A DNA stretch of 64,000 nucleotides from Fervidibacter canadensis (GCA_041446545.1 JBGOEJ010000013.1:1-64000), one strand, 5' to 3'; shown: positions 32,826-42,218, counted from the first letter of the stretch. Made by a program: numbers and translations. The notes: generated by a model not told the origin, from the sequence alone.

Positions 32826-33962
32826 TCAGCCAACTGTCAAGCGGGCGAATTCAGCGACGAGGTGCATCGCCAACTCCACGCTTTGTAACGCCGATGGGAT
32901 GTCCAAGCGCTCGTTTTCGGGAGAATGGGGATTTTCTTGCCCACAACATAGGATGACCGTTTGGATGCCGTGAGCATTGAAGACATTGGCATCGCTGCCG
33001 CCACCTGTGATTTGCCATTGCGGTGTCAAGCCCATGCGATTCAAGGCGGCGGCGACGGTGCGAGCGGGCAAATCCGTCTCGTTGATGCGAAAGGCGCGGT
33101 AAGCCTCCCAAACTTCCACTTCCGCCTTCCCGCCTCCCTTTTGCGCCTCGCTTTCCAGCAAGGTGACCATGTGGGCGATTTGTTCGTCCAGTTTGCGAGG
33201 GTCATGGCTTCGTGCCTCGCCGTGAATTTCCACCAACTCAGGGACGATGTTGGTCGCTAAGCCGCCTTTGATGATGCCGATGTTTGCCGTCGTCTCGGCA
33301 TCAATGCGTCCCAAGCGCATCGCTGCGATAGCGCAGGCAGCCAATTGAATGGCATTGATGCCTTTTTCGGGCGAAACGCCCGCATGAGCCGCTTTGCCGT
33401 AGACTTTCGCCCGCAAACTCTTTTGCGACGGCGCTTGCACGATAACTTGATTGACAGGCGGACCGCTATCAAAGACGAACCCGACTTTCGCTTGAAGGCG
33501 CGAGTAGTCCAGATGCTTAGCGCCATGCAACCCCGTTTCCTCACCGACGGTGAAGACGATTTCCAGCAGACCATGTGGGATGCCGTCTTCCTGTAAAACC
33601 CGCAGCAACTCCAGCAGGACGCAAACACCCGCTTTGTTGTCGGCACCCAAGATCGTCGTCCCGTCCGACCGAACCTTATCGCCTTCCACGACGGGATTGA
33701 CACCTTCGCAAGGGACAACAGTGTCTAAGTGGGCGTTCAACAGCATTGGTGGGACATCGGGCAAGTTACCTGCGACCTTGACAATCAAGTTGCCTTGCTC
33801 ACCCCCGAACCCTTTGCCTGCCTCATCTTCTTCAACGGTCAAGCCCATCGCCTTCAGTTTCGCCTTGACGGCTTGGGCGACTTTGCCCTCATGCCCTGAT
33901 GGGCTGGGGATGCGAACCAACTCCAAGAAATCTGCCAGAAAACGGTCTCGTCGGATGGGCAT
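32826..33962 (-). CDS. M20 family peptidase (PepT-like)
   Basis: 378 residues. Zinc-binding and catalytic motifs of M20 enzymes are clear: LNAHLDTVVP (His-x-Asp), GADNKAG (bridging Asp), TVGEETGLHG (Glu pair) and a terminal GGGSDANVFNAHG loop with the last His. A lid/dimerisation domain lies at about residues 180-290. PepT-like members are tripeptidases or dipeptidases; substrate is not certain. Start ATG 33962 follows AAAGGAGGGAG and avoids a 16-residue N-terminal addition with no homology. It is convergent with accD. Confidence 0.92.
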   Translation of the reverse strand: MPIRRDRFLADFLELVRIPSPSGHEGKVAQAVKAKLKAMGLTVEEDEAGKGFGGEQGNLIVKVAGNLPDVPPMLLNAHLDTVVPCEGVNPVVEGDKVRSDGTTILGADNKAGVCVLLELLRVLQEDGIPHGLLEIVFTVGEETGLHGAKHLDYSRLQAKVGFVFDSGPPVNQVIVQAPSQKSLRAKVYGKAAHAGVSPEKGINAIQLAACAIAAMRLGRIDAETTANIGIIKGGLATNIVPELVEIHGEARSHDPRKLDEQIAHMVTLLESEAQKGGGKAEVEVWEAYRAFRINETDLPARTVAAALNRMGLTPQWQITGGGSDANVFNAHGIQTVILCCGQENPHSPENERLDIPSALQSVELAMHLVAEFARLTVG

Positions 33963-34081
33963 TTTAGCTCCCTCCTTTCGAAGGGCAAATCTTAGCGCAC
34001 CCATTGGCATCGTAGAGAGAGGCGACGCATAATCAAAAGGGCATTTCTCAAAAGGTGCGTGGTAACGGAGGGTGATGGCTT

Positions 34082-34369
34082 ATGTCCAAAGGCACGATGT
34101 TGGCGATGGTGTTAGGGGTCGTGTTCATTGCCGTCGGGGCAGTGCTGACCATCCTTTGGCGTGGGGATGTCTGGTTAGTGCTCAAGGGCATCCTCGGTCC
34201 TCTCTTTTTGTTGGGAGGTGCGCTGGTTTGCGCCATCGCTTACAGCGAATATCAGGCGGCAAAAGAAATGGAGCGGTTGACGGCTCAAACTCAAACCCAA
34301 ACAGCGCCACCGACCCAACCGGCGACCACGACACCATCGTCTGAGCAAACCCCGCCGTCTCAATCTTAA
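34082..34369 (+). CDS. small two-helix membrane protein with Thr/Gln/Pro-rich tail
   Basis: 95 residues. Two adjacent hydrophobic helices (about 4-23 and 31-55) are followed by a charged turn (EYQAAKEMERL) and a low-complexity tail of Thr, Gln and Pro (TQTQTAPPTQPATTTP, then SEQTPPSQS). Start ATG 34082 follows GGAGGGTGATGG. No family recognised. It precedes rsmB on the same strand with a 42-nt gap and probably shares its transcript. The tail composition resembles flexible periplasmic or cytoplasmic anchors. Confidence 0.65.
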   Translation: MSKGTMLAMVLGVVFIAVGAVLTILWRGDVWLVLKGILGPLFLLGGALVCAIAYSEYQAAKEMERLTAQTQTQTAPPTQPATTTPSSEQTPPSQS

Positions 34370-34411
34370 ACCCCTTCGGCAGGGCGAAGGGGAAAGGGGA
34401 GAAAGGCTGCG

Positions 34412-35782
34412 GTGCGGCATGCCCCTCACCCCGTTAGCGACCTTTGTCCCGCCCGCAAGCAGGCGTTGCTAACGCTGGTGGAAGTGGACAAAAAAGCGGC
34501 TTTCGTTAACCTCGCCTTGCGGGAGTTGCTGCGACAAAAGCGGCTACCCGCCAAGGAACGGGGGATGGCAACGGCGTTGGCGTTGGGTGCGGTGAAGATG
34601 CGCCTCTACCTTGACTATCTCCTCTCGCATGTTTGCGCTTATCCGTTGGACGAGTTGCCTGTTTTCATCCGCAATATCCTTCGGTTGGCAACTTACGAGT
34701 TGGTTTTCTTTCGCCATCCCGCTCCTATCGTCGGCAACGAGTATGTCAAGTTGGCGAAGCGTTTTGGGCACGAAGGGACGGCAGCGTTGGTCAACGCCGT
34801 CATCCGCCGCCTCGCCGAGGAGTGGCAAAACATTCCCATCCCATCCCTTGCCGACGACCCTATCGCCCACATCAGCATCACGACCTCGCATCCAAGGTGG
34901 ATGGTGGAACGATGGGTGAAGTTTTGGGGCGTAGAAGAAATCCTTGCCCTTTGCCGCGCTAACAACGAACCACCACCCCTTTGCCTGCGCGTCAACCGAA
35001 AATACGCTGACCGAGAAGCCGTCGCCCGCATGTTGGAATTTCATTGTCGCAAAGTGGAGCCAAGTCCTTGGCTGCCAGAAGGATTGCGGGTGGAAACGAC
35101 CCGTGACATCACCCGCCTGCCCGGCTACCGAGAAGGATTGTTCACCGTTCAGGATGAAGGGGCGATGCTCGTCAGTTACCTCGTCGCTCCCCAACCAGGT
35201 GAACGCATCGTTGATGCTTGTGCTGCCCCCGGTGGCAAGACGACCCATTTAGCCGAGTTGGCAAAAGATGAAGCGGAAATCATCGCTTTGGACACCCATC
35301 CTTCGCGGCTGAAGTTGGTGGAAGAGAACGCCGCCCGCCTTAAACTCCGTTCCATCACGACCCTCTTGGGCGATTGGACGCAACTTGCCCACCAGTTTGC
35401 CAACAGCGCCGACAAGGTGCTTTTGGATGTCCCTTGTTCGGGCACGGGAACGCTGCGGCGCAAGGTGGACGCTCGTTGGCACAAACGCCCCGAAGACATC
35501 CTTTCGTTAGCGCAGTTGCAGTTGCGGTTGTTGGAGGCGGCTGCTATCGCCCTCCGAAAAGGTGGCGTCCTCGTCTACGCTACCTGCAGCATAGAGCCTG
35601 AAGAAGATGAGCAGGTCATCAAGGCATTTTTGGAGCGGACGGACGAATTTGTCGTGGACGACCCCCGCCCCTTCTTGCCCGCCGACATCCCCCACGCCAT
35701 CACGCCCGAAAACTTTCTCCGCCTCTTTCCCCACCGCCACAACACCGACGGCATCTTCGCTGTCCGCCTACGAAAGAAGTGA
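34412..35782 (+). CDS. rsmB: 16S rRNA (cytosine-967-C5)-methyltransferase RsmB
   Basis: 456 residues. The N-terminal NusB-like helical domain (about 1-145, with RKQALLTLVEVDKKAAF) is joined to a Rossmann-type methyltransferase. SAM motif I is VDACAAPGGKTTHLAEL and catalytic regions are DVPCSGTGTLRRKVDARW and YATCSIEPEEDEQV, each with an essential Cys. That layout is characteristic of RsmB (Sun/Fmu). GTG start at 34412 with GGGGAGAAAGG upstream. The gene ends 38 nt before the convergent glycosyltransferase gene. Confidence 0.94.
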   Translation: MRHAPHPVSDLCPARKQALLTLVEVDKKAAFVNLALRELLRQKRLPAKERGMATALALGAVKMRLYLDYLLSHVCAYPLDELPVFIRNILRLATYELVFFRHPAPIVGNEYVKLAKRFGHEGTAALVNAVIRRLAEEWQNIPIPSLADDPIAHISITTSHPRWMVERWVKFWGVEEILALCRANNEPPPLCLRVNRKYADREAVARMLEFHCRKVEPSPWLPEGLRVETTRDITRLPGYREGLFTVQDEGAMLVSYLVAPQPGERIVDACAAPGGKTTHLAELAKDEAEIIALDTHPSRLKLVEENAARLKLRSITTLLGDWTQLAHQFANSADKVLLDVPCSGTGTLRRKVDARWHKRPEDILSLAQLQLRLLEAAAIALRKGGVLVYATCSIEPEEDEQVIKAFLERTDEFVVDDPRPFLPADIPHAITPENFLRLFPHRHNTDGIFAVRLRKK

Positions 35783-35820
35783 GAGGGTAGGGTAGGAGCA
35801 ACTCAAAAATTTTTGTGCTT

Positions 35821-36645
35821 TCAGGCACAAACACCCCATCGGTCCAACCAACGCAGAAGGGCAACCCGCTCTATGTCCATCGTCAATGAGCGCCGCTCAG
35901 CGTAAAGATGGAAGGCAATCAGCGCCAGCAGCAGAAGGGCTTGGGCAGTAAGCGACCAATGAAGCGCCACCCAAACGCCCAAGCATGCCCCCAACGGGTT
36001 TGAGCCAGCATCTCCCAACATCGCTCTACGCCGAAAATCGTCGGGCGCGTAAGCGAGTGTGCTCGCCCACAACGGCAAGAAAGCGAGCCAGCCATCACCC
36101 TGCGCAGCACCAATCCCCAGCAAACTCAACAGCCAAAATCCTTTCAACGCCCGTGAGGGGCGGACATCCAACAAGTTCACCGCGTTAGCGCTCAGGGCAA
36201 TAAGCGTTGCCCCCACAACCCACCGCTCCCACCGAAATTGCCCCAAAGCCCTCGCCACCCATGCCGATAAAAGGAGAGCGCCCAAGCCGCCACCAATTGC
36301 CTTCATCATCCCCATCGTCAGTCGTCGCTCTTTCAGAAACACGGACAAATGCCCACGAAAACCTTTGACCTGCGCTTCGCTGGCGAGGTCGTCCATCAAC
36401 CCCAACACGCTGAACCAGAAGGCGGTCGCCATCAAGAGGGCACTTTCCTCCCATCGCAACTCTCCCCACCAACTGAGCAAAAACCAACCCAACAGCGATG
36501 CACTGCAAAGGGCTAACCCTGCGCTCCCGATGACTTCCTCGCCCCGATAGTTGAGTCGGCGCAGCAACGGTTGTCGGGCGAGGTTGTGCAAAGTCCACCG
36601 CGTCCAGGTGGCGACGAACAGGACAACGGCGATGACGAATGACAC
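35821..36645 (-). CDS. MraY/WecA-like phosphosugar transferase (glycosyltransferase family 4), short form
   Basis: 274-residue membrane protein with about eight to ten hydrophobic segments. Family motifs are modified but visible: the Asp-Asp pair in GLMDDLASEAQVKGF, the NAVNLLDVRPSRALK segment in place of NLxDGLDG, and MLGDAGSNPLG in place of GDTGS. The enzyme class transfers a phosphosugar from a UDP-sugar to a lipid phosphate. It is shorter than MraY (about 320-360 residues). The start ATG is 6 nt after the dcd stop, so the two are coupled. Function outside this family cannot be stated. Confidence 0.8.
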   Translation of the reverse strand: MSFVIAVVLFVATWTRWTLHNLARQPLLRRLNYRGEEVIGSAGLALCSASLLGWFLLSWWGELRWEESALLMATAFWFSVLGLMDDLASEAQVKGFRGHLSVFLKERRLTMGMMKAIGGGLGALLLSAWVARALGQFRWERWVVGATLIALSANAVNLLDVRPSRALKGFWLLSLLGIGAAQGDGWLAFLPLWASTLAYAPDDFRRRAMLGDAGSNPLGACLGVWVALHWSLTAQALLLLALIAFHLYAERRSLTMDIERVALLRWLDRWGVCA

Positions 36646-36651
36646 GCCCCG

Positions 36652-38325
36652 TCACTCCACTTTGGGCGGGACGATTCCTTGCTGCCCTTGATACTTGCCT
36701 TTGCGGTCGGCGTAAGAGACCTCGCAAAGTTCATCGGCGCTCAAAAAGATGACTTGGGCGATGCCCTCGTTGGCGTAAACTTTGGCAGGTAAGGGCGTCG
36801 TGTTGGAAATTTCAATGGTCACATGCCCTTCCCATTCGGGCTCCAAAGGCGTTACATTCACGACAATCCCGCAGTTGTGGACGAAAACCCCTGCTTCCAA
36901 AGCAAAGTTGCCTGCTTCAGGAACCGTCAGACAGAAGACATCATGCTCCCCTTTCAACTCCCGTATCGCCACGACTTGATGATTGCGCTGTAACCGGAAT
37001 TCAGTGACTACCTGTGGGAAGCGCCGAAAAACACTTCGGTAACAACCCAACGACCTTGCTGCCCCTCGCAGGGAACCGGTTATCTTGAGCGCTTCCATGA
37101 CTGCCTCTTGGGTGATGTCAGCGCGCAAGCGAAGGTGTCGGGCAATTTCTCGCTGCTTTTCCCTTCGCTCCTCAGGAGCATTTGCCCACCATTCCCGAGA
37201 CCGCTTAGCGACCTCTTGACGCCGTTCAGGGTTCATCTCCCACCACTGCCGATAGGCGATGCTCCGTTCTTGGCGGCGCTCTTCTGTCCAATATGCCCGA
37301 TGCTTCTCCCGCAGTGCCTGTCTGGCAGCCTGATACTTTTCATCTTGCCAGAAGCGGATGGCTTGGCAGCGTTGCTTTTCACAGAAACTTGCCCACCAGT
37401 CAGGGTTCTGTCGTAACTGGGCGAAGGTGGCTAAAAGGCGCAAACGGTGTCGTTCAGGGTGAAAGTTTCGGGTTGCATTATGATGGCGAAGGGGTTCCGA
37501 AGCGGGGATGCGGACAATGTTGCATGGCATGTTGTTGCGGCGGTTGCCATCAAGGTGGTGGCGATGGGTGGGAGGCAAATCAGGGTAAATGCCGTGCATC
37601 AGGTTCCACTCATCGGCGAGCCGATGGGTCGGGTAGTAGCGCCCTGTCAGAGGTTGATAGACCATCTCGTAACCCCGAGCGACACAGCGATAAAGGGGCA
37701 TCAAGCGGTCACCGGGTCGTAAAGCGGCAGCAGGCACCATTAGACCGTCTCGCCTTAAAAACAGGTGGTCGGGGGTGCAGTGAATTTTTTGCCCGTTGTC
37801 CAAAGTGATTTCCAGCAAACTGTCCCGCCCGATGTATCGGGGAGCGACCAATTCCGTGACGATGATGCGCCCAAAAGCACCGACACTGTAGCCAAAAAAG
37901 CGCTCTCCCTTTTCCCATCGCCGTGCCATTTCCTCCAGCGTCGGCGCCGTCCCGTTTACCAACGCCACCCGCGTGTCGCCCCGAAAACAACGGGCATACG
38001 ACGATTTGCCGACGACGATGCAGATGACTTCGCGGGGGATGCGGAAATACTCCACGCTGCGCCCCAGCACGAAAGAGTTGGGCGGGATGATGCAAAAGTC
38101 GCCTTTATGGCGGACGAAAGCCCGCTCGTCAAAGGCTTTCGGGTCAACGATGGCGCCCCAGACATTGGTGAAGATGAGGAACTCGTCGGCAAGGCGCATG
38201 TCGTAGCCGTAAGAACTGAGCCCGAAACTGATGACGCCCTTGCGCACCAAGCGCTCCTCAAAAGGCTCAATCATTTTGTGGCGAAGTGCCATCTCCCGAA
38301 TCCATCGGTCATTTTTGACGCCCAC
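36652..38325 (-). CDS. dcd: dCTP deaminase containing an in-frame intein
   Basis: 557 residues made of a 112-residue N-extein, a 372-residue intein and a 73-residue C-extein; the spliced product is 185 residues, normal for Dcd. Extein motifs are intact: DRWIREMALRHKMIEPF, FVLGRSVEYFRIP, GKSSYAR at the junction, CGIVVNVTPLEPEWEG after it, and the catalytic Glu505 in IEISNTTPLPAKVY with GIAQVIF. The enzyme deaminates dCTP to dUTP in thymidylate supply. Start is GTG 38325, after AGGGGTGA. The insertion sits at the most conserved part of the active site. A GT4-type transferase follows 6 nt after the stop. Confidence 0.9.
   Translation of the reverse strand: MGVKNDRWIREMALRHKMIEPFEERLVRKGVISFGLSSYGYDMRLADEFLIFTNVWGAIVDPKAFDERAFVRHKGDFCIIPPNSFVLGRSVEYFRIPREVICIVVGKSSYARCFRGDTRVALVNGTAPTLEEMARRWEKGERFFGYSVGAFGRIIVTELVAPRYIGRDSLLEITLDNGQKIHCTPDHLFLRRDGLMVPAAALRPGDRLMPLYRCVARGYEMVYQPLTGRYYPTHRLADEWNLMHGIYPDLPPTHRHHLDGNRRNNMPCNIVRIPASEPLRHHNATRNFHPERHRLRLLATFAQLRQNPDWWASFCEKQRCQAIRFWQDEKYQAARQALREKHRAYWTEERRQERSIAYRQWWEMNPERRQEVAKRSREWWANAPEERREKQREIARHLRLRADITQEAVMEALKITGSLRGAARSLGCYRSVFRRFPQVVTEFRLQRNHQVVAIRELKGEHDVFCLTVPEAGNFALEAGVFVHNCGIVVNVTPLEPEWEGHVTIEISNTTPLPAKVYANEGIAQVIFLSADELCEVSYADRKGKYQGQQGIVPPKVE
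36874..37989 (-). other. intein with HNH homing endonuclease domain, inserted in dCTP deaminase
   Basis: 372 residues, from Cys113 to Asn484 of the precursor. Splicing block A is CFRGDTRVALVNG with catalytic Cys1. Block B is HCTPDHLFL with the T-x-x-H motif. Block F is DVFCLTVPEAGNFALEAG and block G is VFVHN followed by Cys +1. Between the blocks is an HNH nuclease motif (HRHHLDGNRRNN, ending with an NIV and EPLRHH segment), then a Trp/Arg-rich repeat region (WTEERRQERS, WWEMNPERRQ, WWANAPEERR), then a helix-turn-helix-like segment (GSLRGAARSLGCYRSVF). All splicing residues (Cys1, penultimate His, Asn, Cys+1) are present, so activity is expected. Confidence 0.92.
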
Positions 38326-38344
38326 AAACTTTCACCCCTTTGCC

Positions 38345-40618
38345 TTAACTGGTTGCCTCGCTGACGCTCGCCGTCGTCAGCAAAGTGCGGGGGTTGGCGA
38401 CGACGCGCATTTCGCCGACAACCTCAAAAGTGCCCCGCAAGCGGATGTCTTCCGACGAACTGCCCACTTGCACCTCAAAAGTGCCCGGCTCCACAATCAG
38501 CCGCATCGCTTCGTCGTAAAACGCCAATTGGTCTGCCGAAAGGGAAAAGGTGACCCGCTTTGCTTCGCCCGCTTTCAAAGTCAACCGCTGAAAGCCCTTT
38601 AGTTCCTTGACAGGGCGGACGCGACGGGCGACGACATCCCGCACATACAGTTGCACGACTTCGTCGCCATCCCGTTCGCCGACATTCTGCACCGTCACAC
38701 TAATGTGCACCGTGCCAGCGGGCGAAATCTGCGTCGGCTCAATGGACAGGTCACGATACTCAAAGCGGGTGTAACTGAGCCCGTGCCCGAAGGGGAACTG
38801 CGGCGTCGCTTTGCCTTCCACATAGTCGCGGAACGACGAGGCGTGGCGGTTGTAGTGCAGCGGGATTTGACCGACATCCTGAGGGAAGGTGACGGGCAAT
38901 TTGCCGCCGGGATTGACCTCACCGAACAACACTTCTGCAATCGCCACACCTCCCATTTCGCCCGGCAGCCATGCCTCTACGACAGCGGGAATTTTCGCCC
39001 ACAAATTTCCCAGAGTGACGGGACGACCGTTGACCAACATCAAAACGATGGGTTTGCCCGTTTCCACGATGGCTTTTACCAACGCCATCTGATGACCCGG
39101 CAATGCTAAGGTGATGCGGTCACGCCCCTCGCCGCTCGTCGCAGGGGCATTGAACAAACCCGAACGGTCGCCGACGACCAACACGACCACATCGGCTTGT
39201 CGGGCGATTTCAACGGCATCGGCGATGCCCTCGTCCGTCCCGCCGACGACTTCGCACCCTTTCGCATATAGCACCTTCGTCTTCGGCGCCACTTTTCCTT
39301 TGATCGCTTCCAACACACTCACGACGGGCACATCGGGCTCCCTCAAGTTCATGTGCACGGCGTAGGTGTAGTCGCCGAGCAAATGCAAGGGCGCATCGGC
39401 GTTCGGTCCGATGACGGCGAGGGTGCCCAAGTCTTTGCGCAAAGGCAACAGGCTACCGTCGTTTTTCAGCAGGACGATAGACTTGCGGGCGATTTCCAGC
39501 GAGAGGGAACGATGCTCGTCCGCATGGACGATGGTGGCAGCCGCGTCGGGGTCAACGAAAGGGTTGTCAAACAAGCCCAATCGCATCTTCACCCGCAAGA
39601 CGCGCCGAACGGCTTCGTCCACAACGGCTTCCGAAACGCGCCCTTGACGGACGGCGTTGATAAGTTGGGCATAGCAATGGGTGCTGGGCAACTCCACATC
39701 AATGCCCGCTTCCAACGCCAAGCAGGCGGCTTCCATTTCATTGCTGGCGACACGGTGGACTGTCATCAGCATGGGGACGGCGCCGTAGTCCGAAACGACG
39801 ATGCCGTCAAAGCCCCATTCGCCCCGCAAGATGTCCGTCAGCAACTCACGGGATGCGGCGCACGGAATCCCATCCAAATCGTGGTAGGCGTTCATGAGCG
39901 ATTGCACTCGTGCGTGGCGGACGGCGACTTCAAAAGGGAACAGGAAAACTTCCCGCAACTCTCGCTCGCCGACATGGACGGGGGCGGTGTTGCGCCCACC
40001 TTCCGAAAAGCCGTGTGCCGCAAAGTGCTTGGCGGTGGCGATGACGCCTTGTCGCAAGTCGTTCCCTTGCAACCCGCGAATGTAAGCGGCGGTCATCACG
40101 GCAATCAAGGAATGGTCTTCGCCCATCGTCTCCTCTGTCCGACCCCAACGGGGGTCGCGCAAAACATCCAGCACGGGCGCTAAGCCCTGATGAGCGCCGA
40201 TGGCGCGCATCTCTCGTCGGATTGCCGCTGTCATTCGCTCAATCAATTCAGGTTGCCAAGTGCTCGCCAAGCCGATGGCTTGAGGGAAAGTCGTCGCACC
40301 CTTCGCCATCAACCCGCTCAGGCATTCTTCATGCACGATGGCAGGGATGGCAAGGCGTGTCTTTTCCGCAAGGAAGCGTTGGATGGCGTTGACCAGTTGG
40401 GCGACTTCTTTGGGCGGCAAGCCGCTCCAGCCTGCAGGGCGGGTGATTTGACCGATGCCATGCCGTAACAGAACTTGCGCCTTCGCCTCCGAAAACTTGT
40501 CGCCGTCCAGCAAATCCCGCACCGACACCGACCCCAGTTGCGCCACCTTCTCTTCCAAACTCATCTGTCGCAGCAATTGCTCCACATCACGCCCGTTGCG
40601 CCCATTAGGCATTCCCAT
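38345..40618 (-). CDS. GH3 beta-glucosidase-like glycoside hydrolase
   Basis: 757 residues: GH3 N-terminal TIM barrel, GH3 C-terminal alpha/beta domain (about 400-600, holding KIVLLKNDGSLLPL-type and GEGRDRITL segments) and a fibronectin III-like domain (about 650-725, HISVTVQNVGERDGDEVVQLYV). Nucleophile is D277 in VVSDYGA. KHFAAHGFSEGGRN and DPRWGRTEETMGED are typical of the family. No signal peptide, so it is cytoplasmic. It probably hydrolyses oligosaccharides from imported glucans or xylans; exact specificity is not clear. ATG 40618 follows AAAAGGAGGGTAGG. It lies in a five-gene minus-strand run. Confidence 0.93.
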   Translation of the reverse strand: MGMPNGRNGRDVEQLLRQMSLEEKVAQLGSVSVRDLLDGDKFSEAKAQVLLRHGIGQITRPAGWSGLPPKEVAQLVNAIQRFLAEKTRLAIPAIVHEECLSGLMAKGATTFPQAIGLASTWQPELIERMTAAIRREMRAIGAHQGLAPVLDVLRDPRWGRTEETMGEDHSLIAVMTAAYIRGLQGNDLRQGVIATAKHFAAHGFSEGGRNTAPVHVGERELREVFLFPFEVAVRHARVQSLMNAYHDLDGIPCAASRELLTDILRGEWGFDGIVVSDYGAVPMLMTVHRVASNEMEAACLALEAGIDVELPSTHCYAQLINAVRQGRVSEAVVDEAVRRVLRVKMRLGLFDNPFVDPDAAATIVHADEHRSLSLEIARKSIVLLKNDGSLLPLRKDLGTLAVIGPNADAPLHLLGDYTYAVHMNLREPDVPVVSVLEAIKGKVAPKTKVLYAKGCEVVGGTDEGIADAVEIARQADVVVLVVGDRSGLFNAPATSGEGRDRITLALPGHQMALVKAIVETGKPIVLMLVNGRPVTLGNLWAKIPAVVEAWLPGEMGGVAIAEVLFGEVNPGGKLPVTFPQDVGQIPLHYNRHASSFRDYVEGKATPQFPFGHGLSYTRFEYRDLSIEPTQISPAGTVHISVTVQNVGERDGDEVVQLYVRDVVARRVRPVKELKGFQRLTLKAGEAKRVTFSLSADQLAFYDEAMRLIVEPGTFEVQVGSSSEDIRLRGTFEVVGEMRVVANPRTLLTTASVSEATS

Positions 40619-40667
40619 CCTACCCTCCTTTTCGCTCTCCCCTTCGTTCTTTGTCGCTCGCTTCCTG

Positions 40668-42092
40668 TTATCGCACCAAACTTTGCCACATCCGTTCGGC
40701 GGCTTCGGAGCCGCTGCGGATACAATCGGGGATGCCGATGCCTGTCAGGTAGTTGCCTGCCAACGCCAACCGTCGCCAGCGCTGCAAGCGCTGCTGGATG
40801 CGGACGACCCGTTCGCCGTGTCCGACGATGTATTGGGGCATCGCTTGTCGCCAGCGAAACACCCACGCCCGTTCGGGTTCCCCGATGATACCCAAAATCG
40901 GGCGCAATTCGTCCATCACCGCCCGCACGATGTCTTCCTCCGCTTCGTCCTGTATCCCTTGTCCCTTGTCCCCCTTGACAAACGCCCGCAGCAGAACTTT
41001 GCCCGACGGCGCACGGGGTGGGAACTTGCTGGAGGAAAAAGTGCATGCCAGCAAGCGTCGTTTCTCCGCCGGGGCGACGAGAAAACCCGAACCGTTGAGC
41101 GGATGCAAAACTTGCGACCTGTCAAAGGCGAGGGAAACGGTGATGGCGTCTATGTGAGGGATGTCGGACAATGCCTGCGACAACGCTTCGTCATGAGGAC
41201 GCAAAAGTTGAGCGGCATCCTCAGCGGGCGTAGCGATGACCACCGCATCAGCGAGCAACCGCTCGCCATCGTCCAACAGCAAAACGAATGGGCTTTCATC
41301 GTCCCTTTCCCTGAGCAAGGCTACGACCCTTCGCCCTGCCGACAACGCGGCTGACTTCTTTTTGAGCCGTTGCACCAAAGCCTCTACCAGTTCGCCCAGC
41401 CCACCTTGCAAAGTCAAGAAGTAGGGACGAGAAGGTTTTTCGTCCAAGGGTCGGCGCTTTAGGGAACGAAGAAGCGATGCCCAAATCAAGTTGCGATGGG
41501 TTTGGCTAAGTTGCCAAAGGGTCGGCAAAGTCATGGAAGCGCTCAAACGCTCCATGTCGCCGCCGTAAACGCCTGCCAGCAAGGGAGCAATGACCCGTTC
41601 CGCCATCTCTGGACCGAAGTGGTAACGCAGGAAAGTCCCGACACTCACATCGCCGTCCCACCGCAATGGCGGAAGGACGATGCCCAACGCCACCCGCAAC
41701 TTGCCTTGCCATGACAACAAATCCGTCATCAGAAAACCGAGCAGGTCAGGCGTGAAAGAGAGGAAGCCTTGCGGAATCGGACGCAATCGGTGGCGCCAGA
41801 GCACGAACACGCAGCGCGCAGCGGGATTGGTCGGCAGCAATCGTTTTGTCAAGCCTAACTCCTCGCACAACTGCACCGCCCAAGGTTTGCTGGTGATGAA
41901 GGCGTCAGGACCGCCCTCCACGACAAAGCCTGCTTCTCTTACCGTCCTGATTTTCCCGCCCCAACTTTTCTCCCGCTCCACGACGGTCAACCGCAAAGGC
42001 ACACCCTTTTGCTCTGCCTTCTGGCACAACCGATAAGCCGCAGTCAACCCTGCGATTCCGCCGCCGATGACGACGATGTGGCGTCCTGTCAT
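40668..42092 (-). CDS. hemY: protoporphyrinogen oxidase (HemY/HemG-type, coproporphyrinogen oxidase possible)
   Basis: 474 residues. FAD-binding GGGIAGLTAAYRL is at the N-terminus and ERVVRIQQRL..LAGNYLTGIGIPDCIRSG at the C-terminus matches the second FAD-binding motif, including GxGIPDCI of PPOX-type enzymes. It aromatises protoporphyrinogen IX (or coproporphyrinogen III in Gram-positive type pathways) during haem synthesis. Start set at ATG 42092 with GAAGGTGACC upstream, an ATG 18 nt further upstream being possible. A GTCCCTTGTCC repeat (40946-40977) encodes the acidic KGDKGQGIQDEAEED segment, probably a variable surface loop. Confidence 0.9.
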   Translation of the reverse strand: MTGRHIVVIGGGIAGLTAAYRLCQKAEQKGVPLRLTVVEREKSWGGKIRTVREAGFVVEGGPDAFITSKPWAVQLCEELGLTKRLLPTNPAARCVFVLWRHRLRPIPQGFLSFTPDLLGFLMTDLLSWQGKLRVALGIVLPPLRWDGDVSVGTFLRYHFGPEMAERVIAPLLAGVYGGDMERLSASMTLPTLWQLSQTHRNLIWASLLRSLKRRPLDEKPSRPYFLTLQGGLGELVEALVQRLKKKSAALSAGRRVVALLRERDDESPFVLLLDDGERLLADAVVIATPAEDAAQLLRPHDEALSQALSDIPHIDAITVSLAFDRSQVLHPLNGSGFLVAPAEKRRLLACTFSSSKFPPRAPSGKVLLRAFVKGDKGQGIQDEAEEDIVRAVMDELRPILGIIGEPERAWVFRWRQAMPQYIVGHGERVVRIQQRLQRWRRLALAGNYLTGIGIPDCIRSGSEAAERMWQSLVR

Positions 42093-42218
42093 CTCGGTCA
42101 CCTTCGGCAATCGTTTTTCGCCATTCCGCCTTTGAAATCCTGCCGCATAGCCGCCCCGACAATAGGCTTGTTTTTGGGTTGACTTTTTCCGTTGCCTCTA
42201 ACTTTGTCGGAGCGCCTC

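Noticed and set aside
36874..37989. Group I intron or insertion sequence within dcd
   Set aside because: The insert is entirely in frame and shows protein-splicing blocks; no intron core or transposase was seen.
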